A stretch of 8,622 nucleotides of DNA, taken from contig JAZDKP010000248.1 of the NCBI GenBank assembly GCA_043802925.1, forward strand, positions 1 through 8,622. Direction: 5' to 3'. The notes beneath the pieces were generated by a model. The model was given only the letters and a program-made list of their open reading frames with translations. It was not told the DNA's origin and did not search any database. Every line of letters begins with the position of its first letter. The first letter of the stretch is position 1. Positions 1 to 5,414 of this stretch are shown here, piece after piece. A program made the translations under genes and the position numbers. The DNA is from JAZDKP01 sp043802925 (GTDB lineage Bacteria > Fibrobacterota > OXYB2-FULL-49-7 > JAEUSG01).

Positions 1-58
1 CGAGGATATCGTCCGAGACCTCCAGGAAAAAGAAATTGCCTTTTTTATAGGATTTCAT
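1..58 (-). CDS. 5' end of an unidentified gene, cut by the window edge
   Basis: Only the first 19 codons are present, beginning at the ATG complementary to 56-58 and reading MKSYKKGNFFFLEVSDDIL. The start is well supported: an AGGAG Shine-Dalgarno (complement of 66-70) lies 7 nt upstream, and a promoter-like pair lies behind it. The fragment is too short for a family call. The alternation of short hydrophobic strands (FFFLEV) is compatible with the first strand of a small alpha/beta or STAS-like domain, but that is a guess. The gene is divergent from the tRNA-His gene and shares its upstream region. Confidence 0.7.
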   Translation of the reverse strand, partial: MKSYKKGNFFFLEVSDDIL

Positions 59-77
59 GAAAACGCTCCTTTTTGTA

Positions 78-106
78 AGTATAATAAAAATGGAGGGTCC
101 GCGCAA
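78..106 (-). promoter_or_regulatory. Probable promoter of the partial minus-strand gene
   Basis: On the minus strand a TTGCGC hexamer (101-106) is followed after 17 nt by TATACT (78-83), a good -10 match. Transcription would start near 71, just before the AGGAG at 66-70, giving a leader of roughly a dozen nucleotides. The -35 keeps only TTG of the consensus, so the promoter may be weak or activator dependent. Confidence 0.45.
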
Positions 107-129
107 CCGCGCCCGTTTTCCGTTGCGCG
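100..129. repeat. 8-bp inverted repeat between divergent promoters
   Basis: CGCGCAAC at 100-107 and its exact complement GTTGCGCG at 122-129 are separated by 14 nt. Each arm contains the TTGCGC proposed as -35 for the promoter pointing outward from that side, so the site is symmetric about both promoters. It could be an operator for a dimeric regulator, a hairpin, or chance in GC-rich sequence. Confidence 0.45.
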
Positions 130-151
130 TTTGTGCGATAAGAATTATTTT
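123..151 (+). promoter_or_regulatory. Possible promoter of tRNA-His
   Basis: TTGCGC at 123-128 is followed after 17 nt by TATTTT at 146-151. An overlapping TATGAT at 151-156 is a better -10 by sequence but lacks a -35 at standard spacing. Either would start transcription shortly before the mature tRNA 5' end at 168. Which -10 is used cannot be decided here. Confidence 0.35.
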
Positions 152-167
152 ATGATCGTAAAAGCGT

Positions 168-244
168 GGTGCTAGTAGCTCAATTGGTAGAGTACCAGAT
201 TGTGGTTCTGGCCGTTGTGGGTTCAAGTCCCATCTGGCACCCCA
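168..244 (+). tRNA. trnH: tRNA-His (anticodon GUG)
   Basis: A full cloverleaf can be folded by hand. The acceptor stem pairs 169-175 with 234-240 (one G-U pair). The D stem is 178-181 with 190-193. The anticodon stem is 195-199 with 207-211, around a 7-nt loop with GTG at 202-204. The T stem is 217-221 with 229-233, around a TTCAAGT loop. The histidine-specific extra G-1 is g168, opposite the discriminator C at 241, the identity element recognised by HisRS. The CCA end is encoded at 242-244. No introns or mismatches are seen. Confidence 0.97.
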
Positions 245-250
245 ATAAAA

Positions 251-281
251 AGCCTCCTGTGTAAAGCAGGGGGCTTTTTTT
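251..281 (+). terminator. Intrinsic terminator of tRNA-His
   Basis: A 9-bp stem pairs 251-259 (AGCCTCCTG) with 267-275 (CAGGGGGCT), with one T-G wobble, around a 7-nt loop. It runs into seven T's at 275-281. It begins only 6 nt after the tRNA CCA, so it separates the tRNA from the signalling genes downstream. Confidence 0.93.
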
Positions 282-365
282 ATGAACGAACAATCGATGG
301 CTCTGGTTCTTCGGTTTCAAGCGCTTCCGTCCAGTTTTGGCTGGAATCGGCCGTCGGCTAAATTG

Positions 366-394
366 TATAATAGAAAAAACCCTAACAATGAGGA
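366..394 (+). promoter_or_regulatory. -10 box and ribosome binding site setting the start of the CheX-domain gene
   Basis: A perfect TATAAT at 366-371 has only weak -35 candidates (TGGAAT at 342-347, 18-nt spacing). AGGA at 391-394 lies 7 nt before the ATG at 402. Transcription would start near 378. The reading frame stays open back to an ATG at 282, but that would lie next to the terminator T-tract and upstream of this promoter, and would add about 40 residues unrelated to the domain. The start at 402 is therefore preferred. Confidence 0.6.
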
Positions 395-401
395 TATGGG
401 C

Positions 402-1247
402 ATGAATGCGATTCTGGTGACCAAAGAAAACTTCGGGGACGACCTCAAGGACATTCTGAAAAAGAACGGCGTGGACTCCGTCGCAACCGTCAAAAACATC
501 GGGTTGGTCGAAGGCAAGCTGTCCGGTAAAAAGAACATCATCCTCTACGACTGGTCGGGCGACACGGCCGAAGCGATCGCGAACCTGCGCGACCTCATGA
601 AAGATTCGCTCCGCGAGCGTATCCGCGTGCTCCTGATCATCGACGAGGGCATCAAGGACGCCATCACCACCCTGGTCCGTTACGACAACGTCCGGTTCAT
701 CTTTCGTCCACTCACCAAGGAACGCCTCCAGATTGGCATGCGTATGCTCATGGCCGAGAAAAAGGAACCGCCCAAAATGAGCATTGACTACATCAATCCA
801 TTCATCGAGGCCACGAAAATGGTCTTTAAGCAGATGGCGTTCACGGACATCGAAAAAAAGGAGGTCAATGCTGAAAACGGCCTCCGCGTGCACGGCGACA
901 TTTCCGGGGTCATGGCCCTTTCGGGCAAGGCCAACGGTTTCGTGGTCATCAGCATGGGGTTCGACACCGCTTTCGACCTGGTCCGAAAAATGACCCACGG
1001 GAACGTTCGTGAGGACGAAGAATCCATCATCGACGGGGGGGTCATGGAGCTCATCAACATCATCTCGGGCAATGCGCAGGCCGCCTTTAACCAGAACAAG
1101 TACCACTTCGATTTCACCACGCCGACCATGATCAAGGGCAAGGGCCACCAGATTGACCACGGTATCAAGGCCAACAGCATCGTGGTCCAGTTCGTCACCG
1201 ATACCGGCAAGGAGTTTTTCCTTCAGGTCTGCCTTAAGCACGCCTGA
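402..1247 (+). CDS. Degenerate receiver domain fused to a CheX-type phosphatase domain
   Basis: This is a 281-residue soluble protein. Residues 1-115 look like a response-regulator receiver fold that has lost its acidic pair (ILVTKEN where ILVVDD is expected) and carries Arg in place of the conserved Lys (FRPLTKE, R102). Asp50 in ILYDWSG sits about where the phospho-acceptor would be. Residues 126-281 match the CheX/CheC phosphatase family: GDISGVMALSG near 165-175, then a helix with the E-x-x-N signature (E216 and N219 in MELIN), and a closing FDF...P.MIKGKG segment. CheX removes phosphate from CheY~P, so the likely substrate is the CheY encoded 21 bp downstream. The receiver part probably binds a partner or acts as a non-phosphorylated regulatory lid, which is inference. 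It need not be tied to flagella, since no motility gene is visible here. Confidence 0.85.
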   Translation: MNAILVTKENFGDDLKDILKKNGVDSVATVKNIGLVEGKLSGKKNIILYDWSGDTAEAIANLRDLMKDSLRERIRVLLIIDEGIKDAITTLVRYDNVRFIFRPLTKERLQIGMRMLMAEKKEPPKMSIDYINPFIEATKMVFKQMAFTDIEKKEVNAENGLRVHGDISGVMALSGKANGFVVISMGFDTAFDLVRKMTHGNVREDEESIIDGGVMELINIISGNAQAAFNQNKYHFDFTTPTMIKGKGHQIDHGIKANSIVVQFVTDTGKEFFLQVCLKHA

Positions 1248-1268
1248 TTTTTACGGGGAGTTTACGCC

Positions 1269-1640
1269 ATGGCCATAAAGAAGATTCTGGTTGCCGATGA
1301 TTCTTCCACCATGGTGCGCATTATCATGAACACCCTCGAAAAAGCGGGGTACACCAACATCGTCACCGCTGAAAACGGCAGAGACGCCTGGGAAAAACTT
1401 TGTATCCACAAGGACGTTGACATGGTGCTTTCTGACTGGAACATGCCCGAAATGCGCGGCATTGAACTCCTGCAGGCCATGCGCGCCGAAGAGGCCACCA
1501 AAAACATCCCCTTTATCATGGTCACGTCCCGCAATGTCAAAGACGACATCCTCGAAGCGGTCAAGGCGGGCGCCAATGACTACCTGGTCAAGCCCTTTAC
1601 CGTGGACGCCATCAAGGAAAAACTCGACAAGTTCAAATAA
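1269..1640 (+). CDS. cheY: Single-domain response regulator, CheY type
   Basis: This is a 123-residue stand-alone receiver with no output domain. All key residues are present: the acidic pair D10 and D11 in VADDSS, phospho-acceptor D56 in SDWNMP, the switch Thr T86 in IMVTSR, and the conserved Lys K108 in YLVKPF. It is expected to be phosphorylated by a histidine kinase outside this window and to signal by protein-protein contact. GGGGAG at 1255-1260 lies 8 nt before the ATG. The gene follows the CheX-domain gene by 21 bp on the same strand and is very likely co-transcribed, pairing the regulator with its phosphatase. The cheY label rests on the SDWNMP motif and the CheX neighbour; a non-chemotactic receiver is possible. 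Confidence 0.9.
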   Translation: MAIKKILVADDSSTMVRIIMNTLEKAGYTNIVTAENGRDAWEKLCIHKDVDMVLSDWNMPEMRGIELLQAMRAEEATKNIPFIMVTSRNVKDDILEAVKAGANDYLVKPFTVDAIKEKLDKFK

Positions 1641-1685
1641 GTGGACGCTGAATCGCCTATTGTAATTGAGTGAGGCTGTTAGGGG

Positions 1686-2603
1686 TCAGCGGTTGTTACC
1701 GGTTTCGCGGCTTTCAATTGTTTTCACGATAGCTTCGCGCCGGAGGCCTTTGCGGTAATCGGGCGTTTCGACCAGGGACTTCAGGTAACCCATATTATGC
1801 AGGGTTGCGATTTCATACAGGTCCTCGTTGATGTTCCAGCGTGACTGAAAATGGCGCAGCATATGGCGGTTCACCCCTCCGAGTGTTTCCGAAAATCGCT
1901 TGCGGACAAAATCGTGAAACCCGGTTGTCTTTCGCAATAGCTCGAGTTCCGTGGCATAGCCTTCCATGCCCCCTTCCATAAACTCGCGGTACAGGTAAAG
2001 AAGTTTTTCAAGATAGGTGCGGTCCGCCATCTGGCCCAGCAGGTCCGCGGTCCCCAGCATCCGGCCAATGAGCCGCACATCGTCCCCGGTAAAGGGCAGT
2101 TTGTCGATGTCCACCACGAGGTCCGTGCAGAGAATGATGTCCTTGAGGTTTTCGATGGTGGTGTCCGAAAAGCCGTGCCTGCGGCCGTGCTCCATGGCAA
2201 AATTCGCGCTGCGGCGCACATGCACCAGGGTGTATTTTGCGCCCGTGCCTTCGCGGGGCTCGTCCAGCCGCTGCAGATAGCCCACATCGTGGAAGAGTGC
2301 GCTCAAAAGTCCGTCCCGGACCGTGTCTTCGCCGGGGCAGGCGCCTTCAAGGCAGGCGCCGTGGATAAGACGGGTGAGCGCGAGCAGACAGTCTGTGGTG
2401 TGCTTTAAATCGTGGTAGGGGGTGCTGCAGGAGAGGTAGCCAGGGTAGAGGCCGAGGAAAAGCCGGGTCGTGTCGTGGAAAGCCGCTTCCACGGGCACAA
2501 AGTCGAAACCCGGAAAGGCCGATTCCATGACAAGCCGCGTCTCCCGGAGAACCGCCTCGGGATCGCTCATGTTGACCAGGTCGGCCAGCAGGACGTGCTT
2601 CAA
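1686..2603 (-). CDS. HD-superfamily metal-dependent phosphohydrolase with PDE-like first motif
   Basis: This is a 305-residue soluble protein and the last gene of the four-gene operon. The catalytic signature is visible in order: YHDLKH (H64, H68), FHDVGY (H105-D106), H128 in LVHVRR, and D187 in GTADLLGQMAD. The YHxxxH motif followed by HD and a distant Asp is the arrangement of class I cyclic-nucleotide phosphodiesterases and related bacterial HD proteins. A phosphoester hydrolase acting on a nucleotide or nucleotide second messenger is therefore likely, but the substrate cannot be read from sequence. It is not an HD-GYP protein. The start is TTG (complement of 2601-2603), chosen because AAGGA lies 6 nt upstream and no ATG is nearer. 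It begins 10 nt after top6A ends. It converges with cheY, leaving a 45-bp gap (1641-1685) without a convincing terminator. Confidence 0.85.
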   Translation of the reverse strand: MKHVLLADLVNMSDPEAVLRETRLVMESAFPGFDFVPVEAAFHDTTRLFLGLYPGYLSCSTPYHDLKHTTDCLLALTRLIHGACLEGACPGEDTVRDGLLSALFHDVGYLQRLDEPREGTGAKYTLVHVRRSANFAMEHGRRHGFSDTTIENLKDIILCTDLVVDIDKLPFTGDDVRLIGRMLGTADLLGQMADRTYLEKLLYLYREFMEGGMEGYATELELLRKTTGFHDFVRKRFSETLGGVNRHMLRHFQSRWNINEDLYEIATLHNMGYLKSLVETPDYRKGLRREAIVKTIESRETGNNR

Positions 2604-2609
2604 AAGCGA

Positions 2610-2614
2610 TCCTT
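2610..2614 (-). promoter_or_regulatory. Ribosome binding site for the TTG start of the HD gene
   Basis: AAGGA on the minus strand sits 6 nt before the TTG and touches the TAA stop of top6A (2614-2616). A ribosome finishing top6A would uncover or reinitiate at this site, which points to coupled translation and supports the unusual TTG as the true start. Confidence 0.65.
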
Positions 2615-3834
2615 TACGGTAAAAATGTTTGCGGGTGCTTCAGTTTGTACGGGAGGTATTCGTCCATCACATAATTGAGCGTGTGCGCGGCAAAGGCCTG
2701 CTGCTCCGCGCGGACGCCCATTTCAATCAGCTGCTCCAGGGCTTTTTTCCAGGGCTTGTGGAAATGGAAGAACGGGTCGTTTTTAATGGCGTCGCGCGCG
2801 CGCTTGATGTCCACATCCTGCAGGGGATGGGTCGGCAGCTTGTAGTCGAGGATGTCCTGGGGGGTGACGCCAAGAAAATGCACCGAGGGCACGCAGAAGA
2901 AACGGTTGATATGCGCGGCATTGCCCGAGCCCACCTTGAGCGTGCGGTAGATGTTTGAAATGCCGTACGGGTCGCAGTCCACAAAGGCGTAGACCGGAAT
3001 TTTGCACTGCTCCGAGAGCCGCCGGATAAAGCGGCGCGTGGCGCGTGTGGGCACCCCGCTCATGGACACGAGGATGCAGTTGGCCTTGGCCCAGTACTTG
3101 TGGCTCTGCAGCCGCTGGAAAATACCGCCCGTCTCGATGGCCAGGATGAACTTGGCCTTGGTCTCGAACCGGAGGTGTTCGTTCAGCGAGGGGATGGAGT
3201 AGGCGCCCGACCCAAAGCGCGTGCAATCAATGGTCTCCGTCTTTCCGGTCTGAAGGTCGCGGTCGTAAACGAGCAATTGGCCCGCCACCGCGCCGCCATG
3301 CTCCTCGGGAATAAAGCGGAGCTGCTCGCGCGACACGCCGTGGACGGAAAAGAGCGCTTCGATGTCGTCCATGACCGCGTCGGACTCGACCTGCTCGTCA
3401 AAGCGGGCGTCGCCCCAGTTTTTGGACTGGTAATAGGCGTCTCGTTTGGTGGCGAAGTCGCTGGTTTCAACGAGCCGCTTGGAAAGCGCCATCAGGCGCA
3501 GGGTCTGGGCAAAGGGCTTGACAGTATTGACGGAAAGCGTGCGAATCTTGTTCTGGTTGCCGATCTCAAAATAGCCTTCGTCCGACTTGTAATGGACGTT
3601 GGAGAGGGCGCGCAGGGGAAACTTGAGCACCGGTGACTGTTTGGCCAGGATTTTTTTATGCATGTCCCCGGCGTTTTGCGCGATGCGTTCGACCACGACT
3701 TTGTCGGAGGCGGCGCCAGGCAGGGCTTTGGTGGGGACAGGTTTTGTCGGGGCGAACTGCTGTTCGCCCTTACGTGTCTTTGTCGGGGCGGACGGCAGTC
3801 CGCCCTTACGGGGTGATGTCCGCTTGGCGCTCAC
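2614..3834 (-). CDS. top6A: DNA topoisomerase VI subunit A (Spo11-like)
   Basis: This 406-residue protein is close to the usual length of archaeal Top6A plus an N-terminal extension. It is the DNA-cleaving subunit of a type IIB topoisomerase. The winged-helix (CAP) domain holds the catalytic tyrosine in TKRDAYYQSKNW; by homology with Spo11 the second Tyr, Y135, should form the covalent DNA link. The Toprim domain follows, with E234 in LAIETGG and the D286-x-D288 pair in VDCDPYG that bind Mg2+. The DPYG..I..TLK context is typical of the family. The start is GTG in a 4-nt GTGA overlap with the stop of top6B, with GGAG about 9 nt upstream, so the two subunits are translationally coupled. Residues 1-50 are low-complexity, rich in K, P and T, and not part of the conserved fold. 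Residues 9-32 are encoded by two palindromic repeats and form a 12-residue tandem repeat (R-K-G-x-x-x-x-A-P-T-K). Confidence 0.95.
   Translation of the reverse strand: MSAKRTSPRKGGLPSAPTKTRKGEQQFAPTKPVPTKALPGAASDKVVVERIAQNAGDMHKKILAKQSPVLKFPLRALSNVHYKSDEGYFEIGNQNKIRTLSVNTVKPFAQTLRLMALSKRLVETSDFATKRDAYYQSKNWGDARFDEQVESDAVMDDIEALFSVHGVSREQLRFIPEEHGGAVAGQLLVYDRDLQTGKTETIDCTRFGSGAYSIPSLNEHLRFETKAKFILAIETGGIFQRLQSHKYWAKANCILVSMSGVPTRATRRFIRRLSEQCKIPVYAFVDCDPYGISNIYRTLKVGSGNAAHINRFFCVPSVHFLGVTPQDILDYKLPTHPLQDVDIKRARDAIKNDPFFHFHKPWKKALEQLIEMGVRAEQQAFAAHTLNYVMDEYLPYKLKHPQTFLP
3743..3810. repeat. Two tandem REP-like palindromic units inside the top6A coding sequence
   Basis: Two 32-bp units, 3743-3774 and 3779-3810, share TTTGTCGGGGCG at one end and CGCCCTTACG at the other, at an exact 36-bp period. 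Each folds as an 8-bp perfect stem with a 4-nt loop: 3750-3757 with 3762-3769, and 3786-3793 with 3798-3805. The stems differ at one pair, A3755-T3764 against G3791-C3800, and both members change together. The architecture resembles the dispersed REP-like palindromes found between genes in many bacteria. Here it lies in frame in the N-terminal extension of Top6A. The shared flanks and low divergence suggest fairly recent insertion or duplication. Confidence 0.85.
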
Positions 3835-5414
3835 AGCTTACGGCTCCGTTCGAGCGTGTCGGTGAGCGCATCCACGGTCTTTTTGACCTGCGCGTCCGAG
3901 AGGCCGAGTATTTCCTGCAGCGCGATTCCGATCTGCGGGATGTACATCTGGATATAATTGCGCTTTTTCATTTCATCGGCCATTTTGCGCTTGCGGCTGA
4001 TGTGCGAGCCGATTTGGCGGCCGCATTCCTGCAGCGCAAGCCGTATCTCCTTGGTGATTTCATCGTAGTTGGCGATGGCTTCCTTACTTTCGGAGGTGAA
4101 GGGCACCCAGACGGACGCCATGTGCACCATGACGGCCATGGGGCCTGTGGGGAGCGCGCCGCGCGCCTGGTCGAGGCCGTAGTTGTGCCAGTCGAGTGAC
4201 TGGACGGTTCGGAAGATGGCGCAGGCGGACTGCTGGTACTGCAGGGGCACGCGGTTGGCAAAGCGCATCACCTGCGCGAGTTCGTCGGCCGGCAGCTTGC
4301 CGCCGTAAGCGATTCCCGCCTCTATTTGGAAGGGGTTGCCGCGGTACACGGACGGTGGACGCGTGGTGGCCACAAAGATTTCAGCTTCCACCTCTTTTTT
4401 CATTCCGGCCATTATAAGCGCTTCGCCGATGGGCGAGATGCAGTCCGTGGGCGGATTCATGATTTTGACCTTCTGGATGGCGCGATAGAGCTTGTCGACC
4501 TCGTTATTGGCAATGGCCCGGGGTTTCGATTCCGGGTCCAATTCCGCGATTTTACAAATCTCGCCCGCCACCTTGGGGGATACCCGCGAAAAGTCGGAGG
4601 CAAGGAAGCCTTTGAGCGAACGGCTCGAAGTGTCCTTGAGCAACTTCATGAGTACGCCCAGTTCGACGCCGTAGGGGTGGGGCTTGATTTCCTTGGTCTC
4701 TTTGGGAAGCGTTTTAGTGCCCCGCGCGTAGGTGACGCGTGATTCGCCTTCCACGGGTGACTGATAATGGAGCGTGACGTGCGGATTGGCGATGGCGGTC
4801 AGCTTGATGTACTCGTCCACGGATTGGCGGCCCTTGAGGTATTTGGCCTCCAGCTCGATTTCAACTTTGGTGCCGTGATCCTTGTCCCATTCGATTTCCA
4901 CGTCTCGGAGGATGTCGGGTTTGTTCAGCGCGGTGTTGAGGTGCAGGTGGTAATGGTGCGCCGGCTTTTTGGGCCCGATTTTGGAGGTAATCTTAATGGG
5001 CTGGCCCGTGGTGAGCTGGCCGTACATGCCCGCGGCCGAGATGCCGATGCCCTGTTGCCCGCGTGACATTTTGAGCGAATGAAACTTGGAACCGTACAGG
5101 AGCTTTCCAAAAATGTTCGGGATTTCCTTTTCCACGATGCCGGGGCCGTTGTCCTCCACGGACATGTAAAAGCGGTCTTCCGCGAGCTGCTTGAGCTCCA
5201 CGAGGACCTCCGGGAGAATGCGCACTTCTTCGCACGCATCCAGTGCGTTGTCGACCGCTTCCTTGACCGCGGTCAGGAGCGCGCGGCGGGGGTTGTCAAA
5301 CCCCAGGAGATGCCGGTTCTTGGAAAAGAACTCGGAGACCGAAATGCTGCGCTGCTTTTCAGCGAGGGCATAGGCGTCCTTGGGGGCGGCCTCTTTTTTA
5401 CTCTTAGGAGGCAT
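3831..5414 (-). CDS. top6B: DNA topoisomerase VI subunit B (GHKL ATPase)
   Basis: This is a 527-residue, full-length Top6B. The GHKL ATPase comes first: N-box KEAVDNALDAC with general-base E52 and Mg2+ ligand N56, G1 box VEDNGPGI (D88 to G92), and G2 box GQQGIGIS (119-126). A helix-two-turn-helix segment falls at about 245-310 and the transducer at about 310-500, where K444 in VPFTSESKEAIA is in the place of the switch lysine that senses ATP. ATP binding dimerises B subunits to gate strand passage through Top6A. The ATG (complement of 5412-5414) lies inside the end of the coiled-coil gene (11-nt overlap), and the preceding bases are C-rich with no Shine-Dalgarno, so translation probably depends on coupling. 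The N-terminal 20 residues are lysine-rich. All essential residues look intact, so this is not a decayed gene. Bacterial Top6 is uncommon and often attributed to transfer, but no clear base-composition break is visible. Confidence 0.96.
   Translation of the reverse strand: MPPKSKKEAAPKDAYALAEKQRSISVSEFFSKNRHLLGFDNPRRALLTAVKEAVDNALDACEEVRILPEVLVELKQLAEDRFYMSVEDNGPGIVEKEIPNIFGKLLYGSKFHSLKMSRGQQGIGISAAGMYGQLTTGQPIKITSKIGPKKPAHHYHLHLNTALNKPDILRDVEIEWDKDHGTKVEIELEAKYLKGRQSVDEYIKLTAIANPHVTLHYQSPVEGESRVTYARGTKTLPKETKEIKPHPYGVELGVLMKLLKDTSSRSLKGFLASDFSRVSPKVAGEICKIAELDPESKPRAIANNEVDKLYRAIQKVKIMNPPTDCISPIGEALIMAGMKKEVEAEIFVATTRPPSVYRGNPFQIEAGIAYGGKLPADELAQVMRFANRVPLQYQQSACAIFRTVQSLDWHNYGLDQARGALPTGPMAVMVHMASVWVPFTSESKEAIANYDEITKEIRLALQECGRQIGSHISRKRKMADEMKKRNYIQMYIPQIGIALQEILGLSDAQVKKTVDALTDTLERSRKL

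Noticed and set aside
282..401. Upstream extension of the CheX-domain frame from an ATG at 282
   Set aside because: It would start right after the terminator T-tract and upstream of a TATAAT at 366. The added residues resemble no domain, and AGGA at 391-394 favours the ATG at 402.
180..1241. Long minus-strand open frame of 353 codons opposite the CheX-domain gene and the tRNA
   Set aside because: It runs through the tRNA-His gene and its terminator; the end reading GLEPTTARTTIWYS is the familiar false translation of an antisense tRNA. The opposite strand has clear CheX motifs and a good ribosome binding site.
1646..1691. CGCTGA / TCAGCG inverted repeat between cheY and the HD gene as a two-way terminator
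   Set aside because: The stem is only 6 bp with a 34-nt loop, has no T-tract on either side and overlaps the HD stop codon.
3700..3712. Possible third copy of the REP-like unit (TTTGTCGG followed by a GC-rich run)
   Set aside because: Only the first eight bases match and no palindrome follows, so chance is sufficient.
3100..4199. Plus-strand open frames of about 180 codons opposite top6A and top6B
   Set aside because: They are antisense shadows in GC-rich codons; the minus strand carries intact Toprim, tyrosine and GHKL motifs.
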